A DNA stretch of 64,000 nt from Wallemia ichthyophaga EXF-994 (Eukaryota; Basidiomycota; Wallemiomycetes; Wallemiales; Wallemiaceae): contig NW_008806274.1 of the NCBI RefSeq assembly GCF_000400465.1, positions 620,001 through 684,000 of the forward strand, read 5' to 3'. The stretch's first letter is position 1; every line of letters begins with the position of its first letter. The position numbers and the translations under genes are program-made. Below are positions 1 through 9,498 of the stretch, one piece after another. Under the pieces are notes generated by a model. The model was given only the letters and a program-made list of their open reading frames with translations. It was not told the DNA's origin and did no database searches.

Positions 1-583
1 CTTGTCCGCCTTGAGGGTGTCCAACACTTGCTGCTTCTCCTCGGTTGAGAACATTGGAGGCTAGGCGTCGTTAGCTGGGCTGCAGCGTGCGTGCAATATA
101 TCTCAACATACTGGAGCATTACGTTCACTGTTGAGAAGCGGTGTCGTCAGCATCCATGTGTATTGAAAGCAGCAGGAGCAGCAACAACAGCACTACTCCC
201 ACCACAACCAGCCAAACTCACACTTTACTACCGCCTGGCATCAGCACAGCTACAATTCGTACTCGTCAGCGTGCAATCCACATTCTCCACACGTGCAACC
301 CACGGATATATGGATCTGGGTGCTTGCGGTTAGCCAATCTCTCCTCAAAGTGCTCAAGCACTTTAGCCAACTGGCGTGGATTCGTGATATTTCTGTTAGC
401 TTCGAATTTAGCTCTGATTTCAATTGCGTAGTCTCTCCAGAGATCGCGGCGGATGTACCAATCCAATCCCTGCTTGAGGTAGCGCTTGTAGAGCGACTAA
501 GTTGCAGGTAGTTAGAACATGTACCTCTATACACCACGTGCACGCACCTTGACGTAGATCCTATGGCTTGCTGAAAATGACAT
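1..583 (-). CDS. NDUFB9: NADH:ubiquinone oxidoreductase subunit NDUFB9 (B22, LYR family), 3' end cut off
   Basis: Accessory subunit of mitochondrial complex I. Spliced model on the minus strand: 583-548, 496-304, 249-222, 127-112 and 60-1, running off the left edge. The start MSFSASHRIYVK joins to SLYKRYLKQGLDWYIRRD, giving the LYR-type SLYKRYLK motif, then HPDPYI, PGGSKVERNAPPP and a charged C-terminal helix; this order matches NDUFB9. All exon phases agree and donors are GTGCGT, GTGGGT, GTGAGT and GTATGT. One exon is only 16 nt. The stop codon is outside the window. The family call is strong; the exact borders of the two smallest exons are inferred. Confidence 0.85.
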
Positions 584-849
584 GAGCTCTTGGACGTTCA
601 GAGTGTGGAAGGAGAGTTGGTAAAAAGGACCAAATTGAGATATTCGAATAGAGATCTACATCCGCCTCACCGTTCCAGCCTTTTTGATACATTCCATCTC
701 TCATTCTATAGAGATACCGTCAAATCGCGAAATCAGCGGACCCGTCCCAAGTCTCAGCCCGCGAGCAACTTAAATGAATCAATGAAAACAAGCAAAACGC
801 CCATTCGAGGTTTTCTTCTATGATCAACTTGTCATTCTTCACCTTCCAT

Positions 850-1772
850 ATGCCAAATCCACTCAATCCACACGACAGAGCAGTCAACAAGGTCCTCAGG
901 ACTATTAACGAGTGCAATAATCTCTATCTTAATCCCTGCAACTCTGCATATCGATCAGGCGAGTTCTTGCCCCGACTTTGGTGGTTTGTTTCATTCGCGT
1001 GTATGTTACACAATCCCATAACATCACCTACAGCATTCTCAACGAGCCCGGCTTGACACACGTTATATCATGGGCTGACGACGGAATGTCATTTCTTCTC
1101 TCGAATAAACACGCTTTCGAGAAACACGTCCTTCCGCATATCTACAAGGCTACTAAAGTGGCCAGCTTCTACAGACAGCTCAGGGTGAGTGCAAGTTGTA
1201 TGTCTGCTTTATTCAAGTTGCTCACATTTTCTCCAGCTGTATGGTTTCAAGCGGCTGGGCTCGCTGCAGGATGAGGTGTGTACTATCTTTTTCACAGCCA
1301 TAAACTGACACAGTCAAGGCCACCACCTTTGAGCATCGAGCATTGTAAGCACGTCACTCTGAATAGCTTCAACCTAAAGCGCACCACAAGCACACGCTAC
1401 ACCACAGTCAGTAACCTCTACAATGTCGAGCGTCTTGACTTTTTGTCTCGCAACAAAAAACAAGGCGAATTAGACAGCAACCACCCAGGTAAGTCGAGTG
1501 ATATGGAAAACAAAGCAGAAGCAATCACAAACACAAACACATTTGCACCTCCCCACCTCTCTTACATTTCTGCCACTGACGCTACGATATTCATGAGCAG
1601 AGTGAATATTAGGGGCTATGCCGTACCATGCCAACCATTGATACTATCTACACCAATCTCAACCTTACAAACAATGGTACATGCTCCAATTCCCAGAGGC
1701 GTTTCAGCTCAAATGCCCATTCTCAGAGATGACTACGAACCAGAGCAAGACAGTCACTCCAATTCAATCTAA
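850..1772 (+). CDS. HSF-type DNA-binding transcription factor
   Basis: Spliced model 850-983, 1034-1184, 1237-1275, 1319-1344, 1412-1772, giving 236 aa. The product carries an HSF DNA-binding domain: FLPRLWCILNEPGLTHVISW, then a helix with HAFEKHVLP, then the recognition region VASFYRQLRLYGFKRL, ending near FEHRAF. In heat-shock factors this winged helix binds nGAAn repeats; here YRQLRLYGFKRL replaces the usual VRQLNMYGFHKV, so the target may differ. No response-regulator domain (Skn7) and no long coiled coil for trimerisation is visible, and the tail is short and polar. The start is uncertain: an in-frame ATG also lies at 820. The intron 1345-1411 could instead end at 1366, also in frame. 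Confidence 0.72.
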
Positions 1773-1980
1773 AACTTCACAATCATATCAACAGCACACT
1801 TCTTGATACCCTTCTTGTGCGTAATGAATGCAAAATGTATTGTCCAGTATTTCGTTAATTAAAATGAGTGGACCAGATGAATATAAATATGATTGATTCC
1901 ATAGTATACCTGGCATATTAGAATAAAGCCTTAACGTGCTTTGGGTAAGAAAATTTTCTATAACGAGAGTTTGTGGGGAT

Positions 1981-4129
1981 CTACTCTTCGTGATGATCTG
2001 AGATGTTGTCGTTTGACATAAGTCTCTGACGGCTTGCATTCCCTGCTTCCTGTTGACCATTGAGACTGGCGTAAGTTGGTGGCAATTCAGATTGTTGATG
2101 TGCGTTGTGCTCTGAAGTCAAAGGTCCACCGTCTAAGTGCTGCATTATATCATCCTGATTTGAAACAGCAAATTGAGGTTGTCTTGACTTGATCATTGGC
2201 TCGGCGTCAGGATCTGAAGTGTCTATACCGCCGTAAGCTGCATCTGTAGGATCAGACCCTGAGTGGTGTGAGCGTGAAGATGGCGGCATTCCCCTCGAGT
2301 TGTTGGAACTGACTGCTCTACCTCCCGTCGCAGCACCACCGGCCGCAGCTGCAACGCCCGCGTTGTGAGCTGCTTCGTGACCTTCCTGTTCTGTTATAGG
2401 GTTAAGACCAGCTTCCCTGAATTTAGACACTGCTGCATTGTTTGAACCGCTGGAGTTTTGCGATTGAGCCATACCAGCAGCTGGTACAGCGAATGGACCA
2501 CCCGAATGACTATCGAATGAATCAAACGCAGTGGAGTGATGAGGTGATGTTGCTTCCTCAGCTTCATCTCTTGTCATCGGTAAGATAGGACCACCTGGAC
2601 GTTGTGACATGTTATTCGATGATCCACCGTAAAATGGTGTTGGTTGGTCTGATGGTCCAGCTGAGCTATCCTCGTTGCCTCTATCAGGCGAAAAAATAGC
2701 ATCACCCATGTTTGGCTCCATCTGACTTGTGTTAGAGTATTAAAAGAGATGTAATGTTACCAACCTGGTTTTTCTTTTTGCGTCTGATCATGAAGACTGC
2801 TAATGCAATTAGTGCAAGAACAATAGCACCACCGACCTAATCGCAATCAGCTTAAGTCATGTCAAAAGGATGGATACTCACCGCTCCACCAACGGCACCA
2901 CCAATCGTACCGGCATTAGTACTGTCGCTACTATCGGCCTGAACGGGAACGCCTGACCAGCTAACAGTAACAGTGGTGGCAGAACCTTGTTCATCAGTCG
3001 AGGTAGAGAGGATCTATGATCTAGTCAGAAAATTTTCGCTCAAGCCAAGTCGACTACGAACAGGTGTAGAAGATGTCGATAGCGAGGAAGAAGAAGAAGA
3101 CGGAGAGGAAGAGGAAGAATCGGAAGAGTTGGAAGAACTAGAGGGAGTCGTGTCAGTCGTGCTATCATAGACGGGGGTGGAGGTGGAGGTAGAAGTGGGT
3201 GAGGATGACGATGTACTTGAGCTCGTACTCGAAGTCCATGGAGCATAATCCGAGCTCGTACTCGTGCTACTCGAAGTCCAAGGAGCATAGTCTGAGCTCG
3301 AGCTAGTGCTACTCGAAGTCCAAGGAGCATAAGTCGAGCTCGAACTAGTGCTACTTGAAGTCCAAGGAGCATAAGTCGAGCTCGAACTTGTCCCTGTACT
3401 CGAAGTAGGCGCATCAGAGGAGCTCGTACTTGTCCTTGTACTAGAAGAGTCAGTACTGGAAGTACTGGAGCTCGTGGACGACGTATTCGGAGCGCTGGAA
3501 GTACTTGTGTCAGAGGATTGGGCAGGATAGGTGGTAGAGGTAGAGGAAGGAGCAACTGACGTTTGTGAGCTGGATGAAGAGTCTGGCTGTGAGCTTGAGG
3601 ATGGGTTTGAGCTGGATGAGCTGGAGGTGGGGCTGCTTGATGAGCTGCTGCTGCTGTTGCTACTGCTGCTGCTACTCGAGCCCGGATTTGTGGAAGAGCT
3701 GGGGCTTGAGGAGCTTGTACTAGAGCTAGAATCTTGGCTGGAGCTAGAGCTGCTGCTAGAGCTCGTCGGACTGGAGGAGCTGCTGCTAGTGGGGCTGGAG
3801 CTGGAGCTAGAGCTGCTGCTGCTATTGCTACTGCTACTGCTACTGCTACTGCTATTGCTACTGCTAGTGGTGGGGGATGAGCTAGATGAGCTTGAACCGT
3901 CTGAACTGGAGCTGGAGCTAGTCGGGGATGAGCTAGATGAGCTTGAGCCATCTGAACTAGAGCTGGAGCTAGTCGGGGATGAGCTCGAGTCTGAGCTGGA
4001 GCTACCGGAACTGGATGAGGTTGGAGATGAACTGGAGCTGGAGCTGCTGCCTGAGCCCGAGCCCGATGTGCTGCTCTGTGTTGGTGAAGACGCGGAGCTA
4101 GAAGCATCGCCCGTTGCAGTTGAAGACAT
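1981..4129 (-). CDS. Ser-rich single-pass membrane surface protein
   Basis: Spliced model on the minus strand: 4129-3062, 3013-2882, 2836-2765, 2721-1981, all phase 0, 670 aa. Residues 1 to about 350 are almost pure Ser/Thr with Pro, Gly and Asp, probably heavily O-mannosylated, and contain four 14-residue YAPWTSSS repeats. Then comes a short linker with one SWSGVPV segment, a Gly/Ala-rich membrane helix (GGAIVLALIALAVFMI) stopped by RRKKK, and a ~245-residue polar cytoplasmic tail. This order resembles fungal cell-wall stress sensors and Skg6/Mid2-like proteins, but no family domain is recognised. No N-terminal signal peptide is visible at the chosen ATG, so either the helix acts as signal-anchor or an upstream exon is missed. 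Confidence 0.75.
3228..3395. repeat. Four 42-bp tandem repeats
   Basis: Four head-to-tail copies begin at 3228, 3270, 3312 and 3354, each starting with ctcgaagtcc or cttgaagtcc on the plus strand. They encode 14-residue units around YAPWTSSS in the Ser-rich surface protein read on the minus strand. Copy-number change would keep the frame. Confidence 0.9.
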
Positions 4130-4396
4130 TTACGTGTTTTACGCGGCTGTTTTGCCTTACAGAGTTATTTATATTTGTAGGTTGTTGGGTGTGGTGGTAA
4201 ACGTAGAAGCTGTGCACGGAATCGATCAAATTGGATTTATGTGGATTTCAAGTAGAATCACGCAGCTCAAACTGTAATATGAAATCAGTCATTATCCACC
4301 ACTCGATCGAGATCCACCTCCTTGGCCGCTTCTAGAACTGCGCCCTTTTACCCCCGTCTATTAGCACATCAACAAGATCGATTTCATGTACAAAAT
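4130..4396. other. Spacer between two minus-strand genes
   Basis: Holds the promoter of the Ser-rich protein and the 3' flank of the aldehyde dehydrogenase. No further gene or clear motif seen. Confidence 0.5.
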
Positions 4397-5971
4397 CTAT
4401 AATTTTCCATATCTCTTGGCTATATATGCTGCTACTCCCACTACTGCCGTCGCTTTAACTCCTGTTCTCGCTAATTTGCCTATCCCGGCGAACATGGACT
4501 CGTGACCCGGTTTGGCAAAGTCAATTGGCTTGCGAAGCGCCTTGGTCAGGTATTTCAGCTTCTTTTCGCTGTATGGTGGGTATCTCTTGGTGTAAAGGAA
4601 CTCCAACCATGTCTTGCTTCTTAATATAGCTCTCTCATACGTAAACACATCAAAAGTGCGTTTGCCGTGGTAACTACCGTGTCCTGCTCCTCCTACTCCT
4701 CCGAATGGCAGTTCCTCTGTACCTACTTGAATAAGTGCATCATTTTGGACAGCAGACCCTGAAAGCGTGCCTTGGAAGATTTTCTCGCGAACCTGATCAC
4801 TTTGCGTGTAGACATACAGCGCCAGTGGGTGGTCGCGGCTCCTGATGAAGTTCACAGCTGCATCCATTGATGGTACCGTCACGATCGGCAGGATTGGTGC
4901 GAATAGTTCATCCTTCATCAATGCGTCATCTGCTTTGACGTTTTTGACAATTGAAAGGGCCACGAACCTATCTGAAGCATCACTATCACCACCGATAACA
5001 ATGTCACCCTTTGTGTCCTTAAGGAGACCTGTTACTCGTCCAAAGTGGCGGTCGTTGATGATACGTCCGAAAGATTTTGAGTTGCGAATACCCTCAGGGT
5101 AGAATTGCTTATAAACCTAGATGAATGTCAGTCTTTCATCGTGACTTTGGTCTGTCTGTCTTACTCTTTTAAAGCCTTCAACCAATCTCTCTTGCATGTC
5201 AGGTGTGCAGAGAACATAGTCTGGCGCTACACACGTCTGACCAGCGTTTGTTGCCTTGGCCCATAACAGTCGTTGAGTAATGACATCCAAATTCGCATCA
5301 TCTGCCACCACTGCTGGTGATTTACCACCGAGCTCGAGAGTGGTTGGAGTCAAGTGCTCAGCCGCAGCGTGTTGCACAATCCTACCCACGGTACCATTAC
5401 CTGTGTACAAAATATGACCGAATCTCTGCTTCAAGAGGGCTGTTGTTTCAGGGACGGCACCGTTGACAACGCGAACAACCTTTGGATCAAGGTACTTGTG
5501 AAGGAGGTAGGTGAGAGTAGCTGAAAAGTTCTCTGAAAGCTCCGACGTCTTGATCATTACAGGCGATCCACTCGCGATAGCTCCAATTACAGGTTCGATT
5601 GTAAGAAGTAAGGGGTAGTTCCATGGTGATATCACGCATGCAACACCTTTGCTTTCTCTCCTGACTTGAGGGCCGAGCATGTTGGTAGGGAATTTTGCAG
5701 AGACGCTTTGAGGAGCTGCCCACTTGTGAACATTGTGCACAGCGCCGATACAGCTGTTTATGCAGTTGAAAATCTCAGTCATGTAGGCTTCTTGTCTACG
5801 CTTGCCCAAATCAGCCTCGAGAGCTTCCTGAATCATGTCAGAGTTCTCTTCGAACATGTAGGCCAAGTTCTTGAGTGTCTCAACACGCTTCTTAATGTCG
5901 ACCGTGTAGCCTTCTCTGAAAGACTTTTCAAGTTCGTCATGAATCTGGCAGCGAGTTAGTTGTATTGTCAA
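4397..5971 (-). CDS. HFD1: Fatty aldehyde dehydrogenase (ALDH3/Hfd1 type)
   Basis: Oxidises long-chain aldehydes to fatty acids with NAD. Spliced model on the minus strand: 5971-5165 and 5116-4397, 508 aa, with a clean 48-nt intron (donor GTAAGA, branch CTGAC). Family marks: the PWNYPLLLTIEP segment, the LELGGKSPAVV glutamate motif, the NAGQTCVAPDYV catalytic cysteine, and LPFGGVGGAGHGSYHG near the C-terminus. The protein ends in a hydrophobic stretch (AVVGVAAYIAKRY) that fits the membrane tail of class 3 enzymes, so it probably sits on ER, lipid droplet or mitochondrial outer membrane. The first residues are uncertain: a branch-plus-acceptor (ctaactcgctgccag) just inside the ORF suggests the real start could be in an upstream exon. 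Confidence 0.88.
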
Positions 5972-7027
5972 GTGCGCCCTGGCTAGATTCTCTGGCCGAC
6001 GAAAAAGGCAACCGACTGGCTATGATCGATGATGAAATGAGTAACCCTAACCCCAATTAAGCATTGACACGCGGACGTGCGGGGGTTGATCAGAAATCTA
6101 TAAACGGGCAGAAAAAGCGGAGATATATGAAAGTGTTCTTCTAGACCCTCTAGCTCCGATCGAAGAAGACCAATTTCCAGGGTTGTCGGCTGCTTTCGCA
6201 TGGAGCTAACGAGGCACAGGAATGAGCCAGAGGAGAACAGAGCTCACCTTTACAATATCTGGAATAGAAGTGTACTCTAATTTTGTCATGATGATGATGG
6301 TCGAGCGAGTTAACGGAGCTTTTAGGACGATGACGAAAAGTCTCATTTCGGCAAAACTAAAACTAAAATCCAAATTAATAAAGGGATTTCAGGGCCAAAA
6401 TTAAATCGTAATAGTAAGCAACGTAAATCTCATTTGAATTGTCTTCCTATTGATCTGCTTTACCGGATTCAGATGATGGATTTCAAAGCATTTCAGTCGG
6501 CAGAGTGGATACGAGGGTGATTTAAAGATGAAGACACGCTTGCATGAATACTGAGGTGTTCTATATCAATCAAATTGCAAAAATCCCATCAGTCTTGGTT
6601 CAATAGTTGTACAATGCGAACTGTCCCAATTTAAGTAGAATGATCCATTTGAATCTTGCATTATCATCATCCGATCACGCTTAGTTATATTCACTGGGAT
6701 TTTATTTTTGCCTTATTTCGCTGCTCTTCGCATCCTCAATTATATTACGTAAACCGAAGGTAAAGTTCACACTCGACACTCGACATTACATTAAGATACA
6801 TGAAGAAATTGTAGAATTACAGATGATGATGACGAGATCTGAATATATTATTAAGACGATACATGATTAAACTGCGTCCATCAATACTTCTTAAAGCATG
6901 AGAAGTCAAAGGGGTTGCTAAGTTTAATGTAAGCTTTTCTTGAGCTTGGAAAATAACAAAGGTAAATCGTAATTTTAGCTGAGAACATTTTAAGAATCTA
7001 ACTTAAAAGATATTAAGATTTATCAGA
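5972..7027. other. Gene-free AT-rich stretch
   Basis: About 1 kb without a supportable gene. It contains a short ORF at 6222-6404 with no recognisable features and a possible 5' exon or leader of the aldehyde dehydrogenase gene around 6000-6200. From about 6400 onwards the sequence is AT-rich and stop-dense. Confidence 0.6.
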
Positions 7028-7101
7028 TCTCCGATGGCGCAATTGGCTAGCGCGTCCGACTGTTAATCGGGAGGTTGGTGGTTCGAGCCCACCTCGGAGA
7101 G
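7028..7101 (+). tRNA. tRNA-Asn (GTT)
   Basis: The acceptor stem TCTCCGA (7028-7034) pairs with TCGGAGA (7094-7100). The D arm holds the A-box-like TGGCGCAATTGGCTAGCGCG. The anticodon loop CTGTTAA gives anticodon GTT, and the T arm GGTGGTTCGAGCCCACC holds the B box. A 74-nt gene without an intron. CCA is not encoded, as expected for a eukaryote. A T-run follows within about 30 nt, suiting RNA polymerase III termination. Confidence 0.97.
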
Positions 7102-7426
7102 ATATACTTTTGCCATTCATTTGACAAATTTTTAATCTTTCATTATTTTTTCTTTCTAGTTTGGCAGGATGTAATTGTAGCGACTAACGTTATAGAATTA
7201 TTGAAAGTACTACCCTTACCTGCCAGAAGTACTTCGAGGATACAAGGCCACGCAGCTGCAACCTGCGCTTAATATAGTTGAAATGATGTAAATACGAATG
7301 GAATCATTACACCTATTTACCTATTGCTCCTCCAGCCACCGCAAAAACCTAATCTCGATGACGTCATTGAGCTATCCAATCCAATTAATCAGGTGAACGT
7401 TCCTCCATCTAAACAATCAAGTCGAA
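7102..7426. other. Intergenic, tRNA 3' flank and aldo-keto reductase promoter
   Basis: No gene seen. Contains the T-rich tRNA terminator region (about 7127-7155) and a TGACGTCA palindrome at about 7358-7366, a CRE/bZIP-type site, roughly 65 bp before the next start codon. Confidence 0.5.
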
Positions 7427-8393
7427 ATGTCGCGCAATCTGTCTACTCCAATCTCGCTCGCCGATGGCGCTAAGCATCCTATTCTCGGACTTGGAACGTA
7501 TTTGCTCAAAGACTCGAGTGCTATCAGCAGTGCAATCAAAAATGGCTACCGCTGCCTAGATACAGCGTGCTATTATCGCAACCACAGTGCATTTGGCGCC
7601 GGTGTGCATGACTCTGGTGTCCCACGCTCAGAACTGTTTCTCATCACTAAGGTCGATCCGTGGACAGGTGCGATCAACAACGCGAGAACATCTATTCTCA
7701 AGTCTCTCACTGAAGCGAAGCTAGATTACTGGGATCTAGGTGGGTTAGGTGTGCTCTTAAAGTCACGCTAAACATCAGACAGTGCTCATTCACTCACCTG
7801 AATCTGGCTCTAAGATTCGCATGAAAGCCTACGAGGAGCTGTCTACGTTGGTGGACGAGGGTAAAATTCGTTCTTTGGGTGTCTCAAATTATGGAAAACA
7901 CCACATTAACGAGCTGTTGGCTTCAAATCCACGTCACAAGCCTGTCGTCAACCAAATCGAAATACACCCCTTCCATGCTCGTAGGTGGGATAGATGTTTG
8001 CGTGTTTACGTGCTGATCTGTATTCAGAACAGGAGTTGGCAGATTACTGCAAGAGCAAGGGTATACTGGTGCAGGGGTACTGTCCACTTGCTAGGAAGTA
8101 CCACTTGAAAGATGCCACTCTTAACTCAGTTGCCGAGAAGTACCATACAACCGCGGCGAATGTCATGTTAGGGTGGTCTATTGCAAAGGGCTACGTGCCA
8201 TTACCAAAGGTGCGCTAGTATATGGTATTAATTCGCTTCTAATCACCCCAAATAGTCTGGTAACGTTGATAGACAAAATGAGAACGCCAAATCGATCAAT
8301 ATCAACATCTCAAGCGAGGATGTCAATACTTTGGACGGCCTTGACGCTCAATCTTCAGCAGACAGCCAATGGACTGTGCAAAACGGACCTTGA
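7427..8393 (+). CDS. Aldo-keto reductase family oxidoreductase
   Basis: NADPH-dependent carbonyl reductase. Four exons, 7427-7739, 7783-7980, 8028-8209, 8256-8393, giving 276 aa with phases in agreement. AKR marks in order: LGLGTYLL, DTACYYRN (active-site Asp and Tyr), LITKVDP (Lys), VLIHSPES (His), the LGVSNYG motif, VNQIEIHPF, and the LPKSGNVDR cofactor-binding loop after the third intron. Length is slightly under the usual 280-320 aa, mainly because the C-terminal loop is short and ends in a polar, Ser/Asn-rich tail. Substrate cannot be told from sequence. Confidence 0.88.
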
Positions 8394-8538
8394 ATTCTCA
8401 CTTGCTGCTGACGTACTCAAGTCACTTTGATAAAATGTATGAGATTAGTGTAATGATAAATTGGAATGTATTTTGGCCATATGCTCATCTTAATTTCTCA
8501 AGCCACAACAATAATATCTTTGATTACGTACCTTCAAC

Positions 8539-9451
8539 ATGTCAGATTCGTACAGTTTCTCGCTCACAACATTTTCTCCTTCAGGTGTGTGTATAACTGT
8601 GGCTGAAAGTTCTTGAGGAAATACAAACCCACTGGTGGCTGCAAGTTTCGATCGACACCCAGCTAACACGTTTGAAGGACAACTGAAGCAAGTAGATCAT
8701 GCATTGGCTGCAGTAGCGCAAGGTACAACGAGTTTAGGTGTAAAAGGTGTGTAGCTCGTAGTTTCGTACTCTCGCCCGCTCACTTACAATTACAGCCTCA
8801 AATGGAGTCGTAATCGCAACGGAGAAGAAGCAGCCAAGTCCATTGGTTGACGATAGCATGCTTGAAAAAGTGGCCCTGATTTGTCCAACGATTGGATGCG
8901 TTTACTCTGGAATGGGACCAGATTTCCGTCAGTTAGTCACTGCAGCTAGGAAATCAGCTCAGGCTTATTGGAAAATGTTCAACGAATACCCGCCTACACG
9001 CGTGATGGTTGGTGAAATAGCTTCAATTATGCAAGGAGCTACGCAGAAGGGTGGTATGAGACCGTATGGTTGTTCATTGCTCGTTGCTGGTTATGATAAG
9101 ACACGCGGCTCGTCGCTTTACCAAGTGGATCCATCTGGATCTTATTGGGCGTGGAAAGCATCGGCGATGGGTAAGAATATGGTCAACGCCAAAACATTCT
9201 TAGAGAAGAGATACAATGAAGACATTTCGCTTGAGGACGCTATACACACGTCGCTACTGACTCTCAAAGAAGGCTTTGAAGGTCAGATGACAGAGAAGAC
9301 TGTCGATATTGGTATTATACACATTCCAAGCGAGTGGGATACCAAGAATCCACCTGAAGCTTTGGCCGGTGACAAAGCGGGCCATTTGCCTGGAATGCCG
9401 GCATTTAGAAAATTGAGTGAAGAAGAAATTAAAGACCACCTCACATTGTAA
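8539..9451 (+). CDS. PRE8: 20S proteasome subunit alpha type 2
   Basis: Structural alpha-ring subunit of the 20S core particle. Exons 8539-8584, 8678-8746, 8796-9451, 256 aa. Begins MSDSYSFSLTTFSPSGQL, the alpha-subunit N-terminal signature, followed by QVDHALAAVAQGTTSLGVK, the KP-turn region and RPYGCSLLVAGYD. These mark subunit alpha 2 (PSMA2, yeast Pre8). The last ~20 residues form an acidic-basic tail. The first intron is about 93 nt, longer than its neighbours. The stop codon lies 47 bp upstream of the next gene's start. Confidence 0.93.
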
Positions 9452-9498
9452 TTGAATTTAATGTTCCATTTCTCACAATCACATTCACAATCACTGCC

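Noticed and set aside
1345-1366. 22-nt intron in the HSF-type gene
   Set aside because: A 67-nt intron from the same donor keeps frame and gives a better match to the end of the HSF domain; 22 nt is below plausible spliceosomal size.
3040-4107. Second minus-strand ORF rich in Ala, Pro and Leu
   Set aside because: Alternative frame of the same Ser-rich repeat; its composition is forced by the AGC/TCC codons.
3531-4277. Long plus-strand ORF rich in Glu and Leu
   Set aside because: It is the antisense of the Ser codon run in the surface protein; a low-complexity mirror with no independent features.
7020-7028. TTATCAGAT iron-GATA-like site beside tRNA-Asn
   Set aside because: It abuts an RNA polymerase III gene with no nearby iron gene; probably chance.
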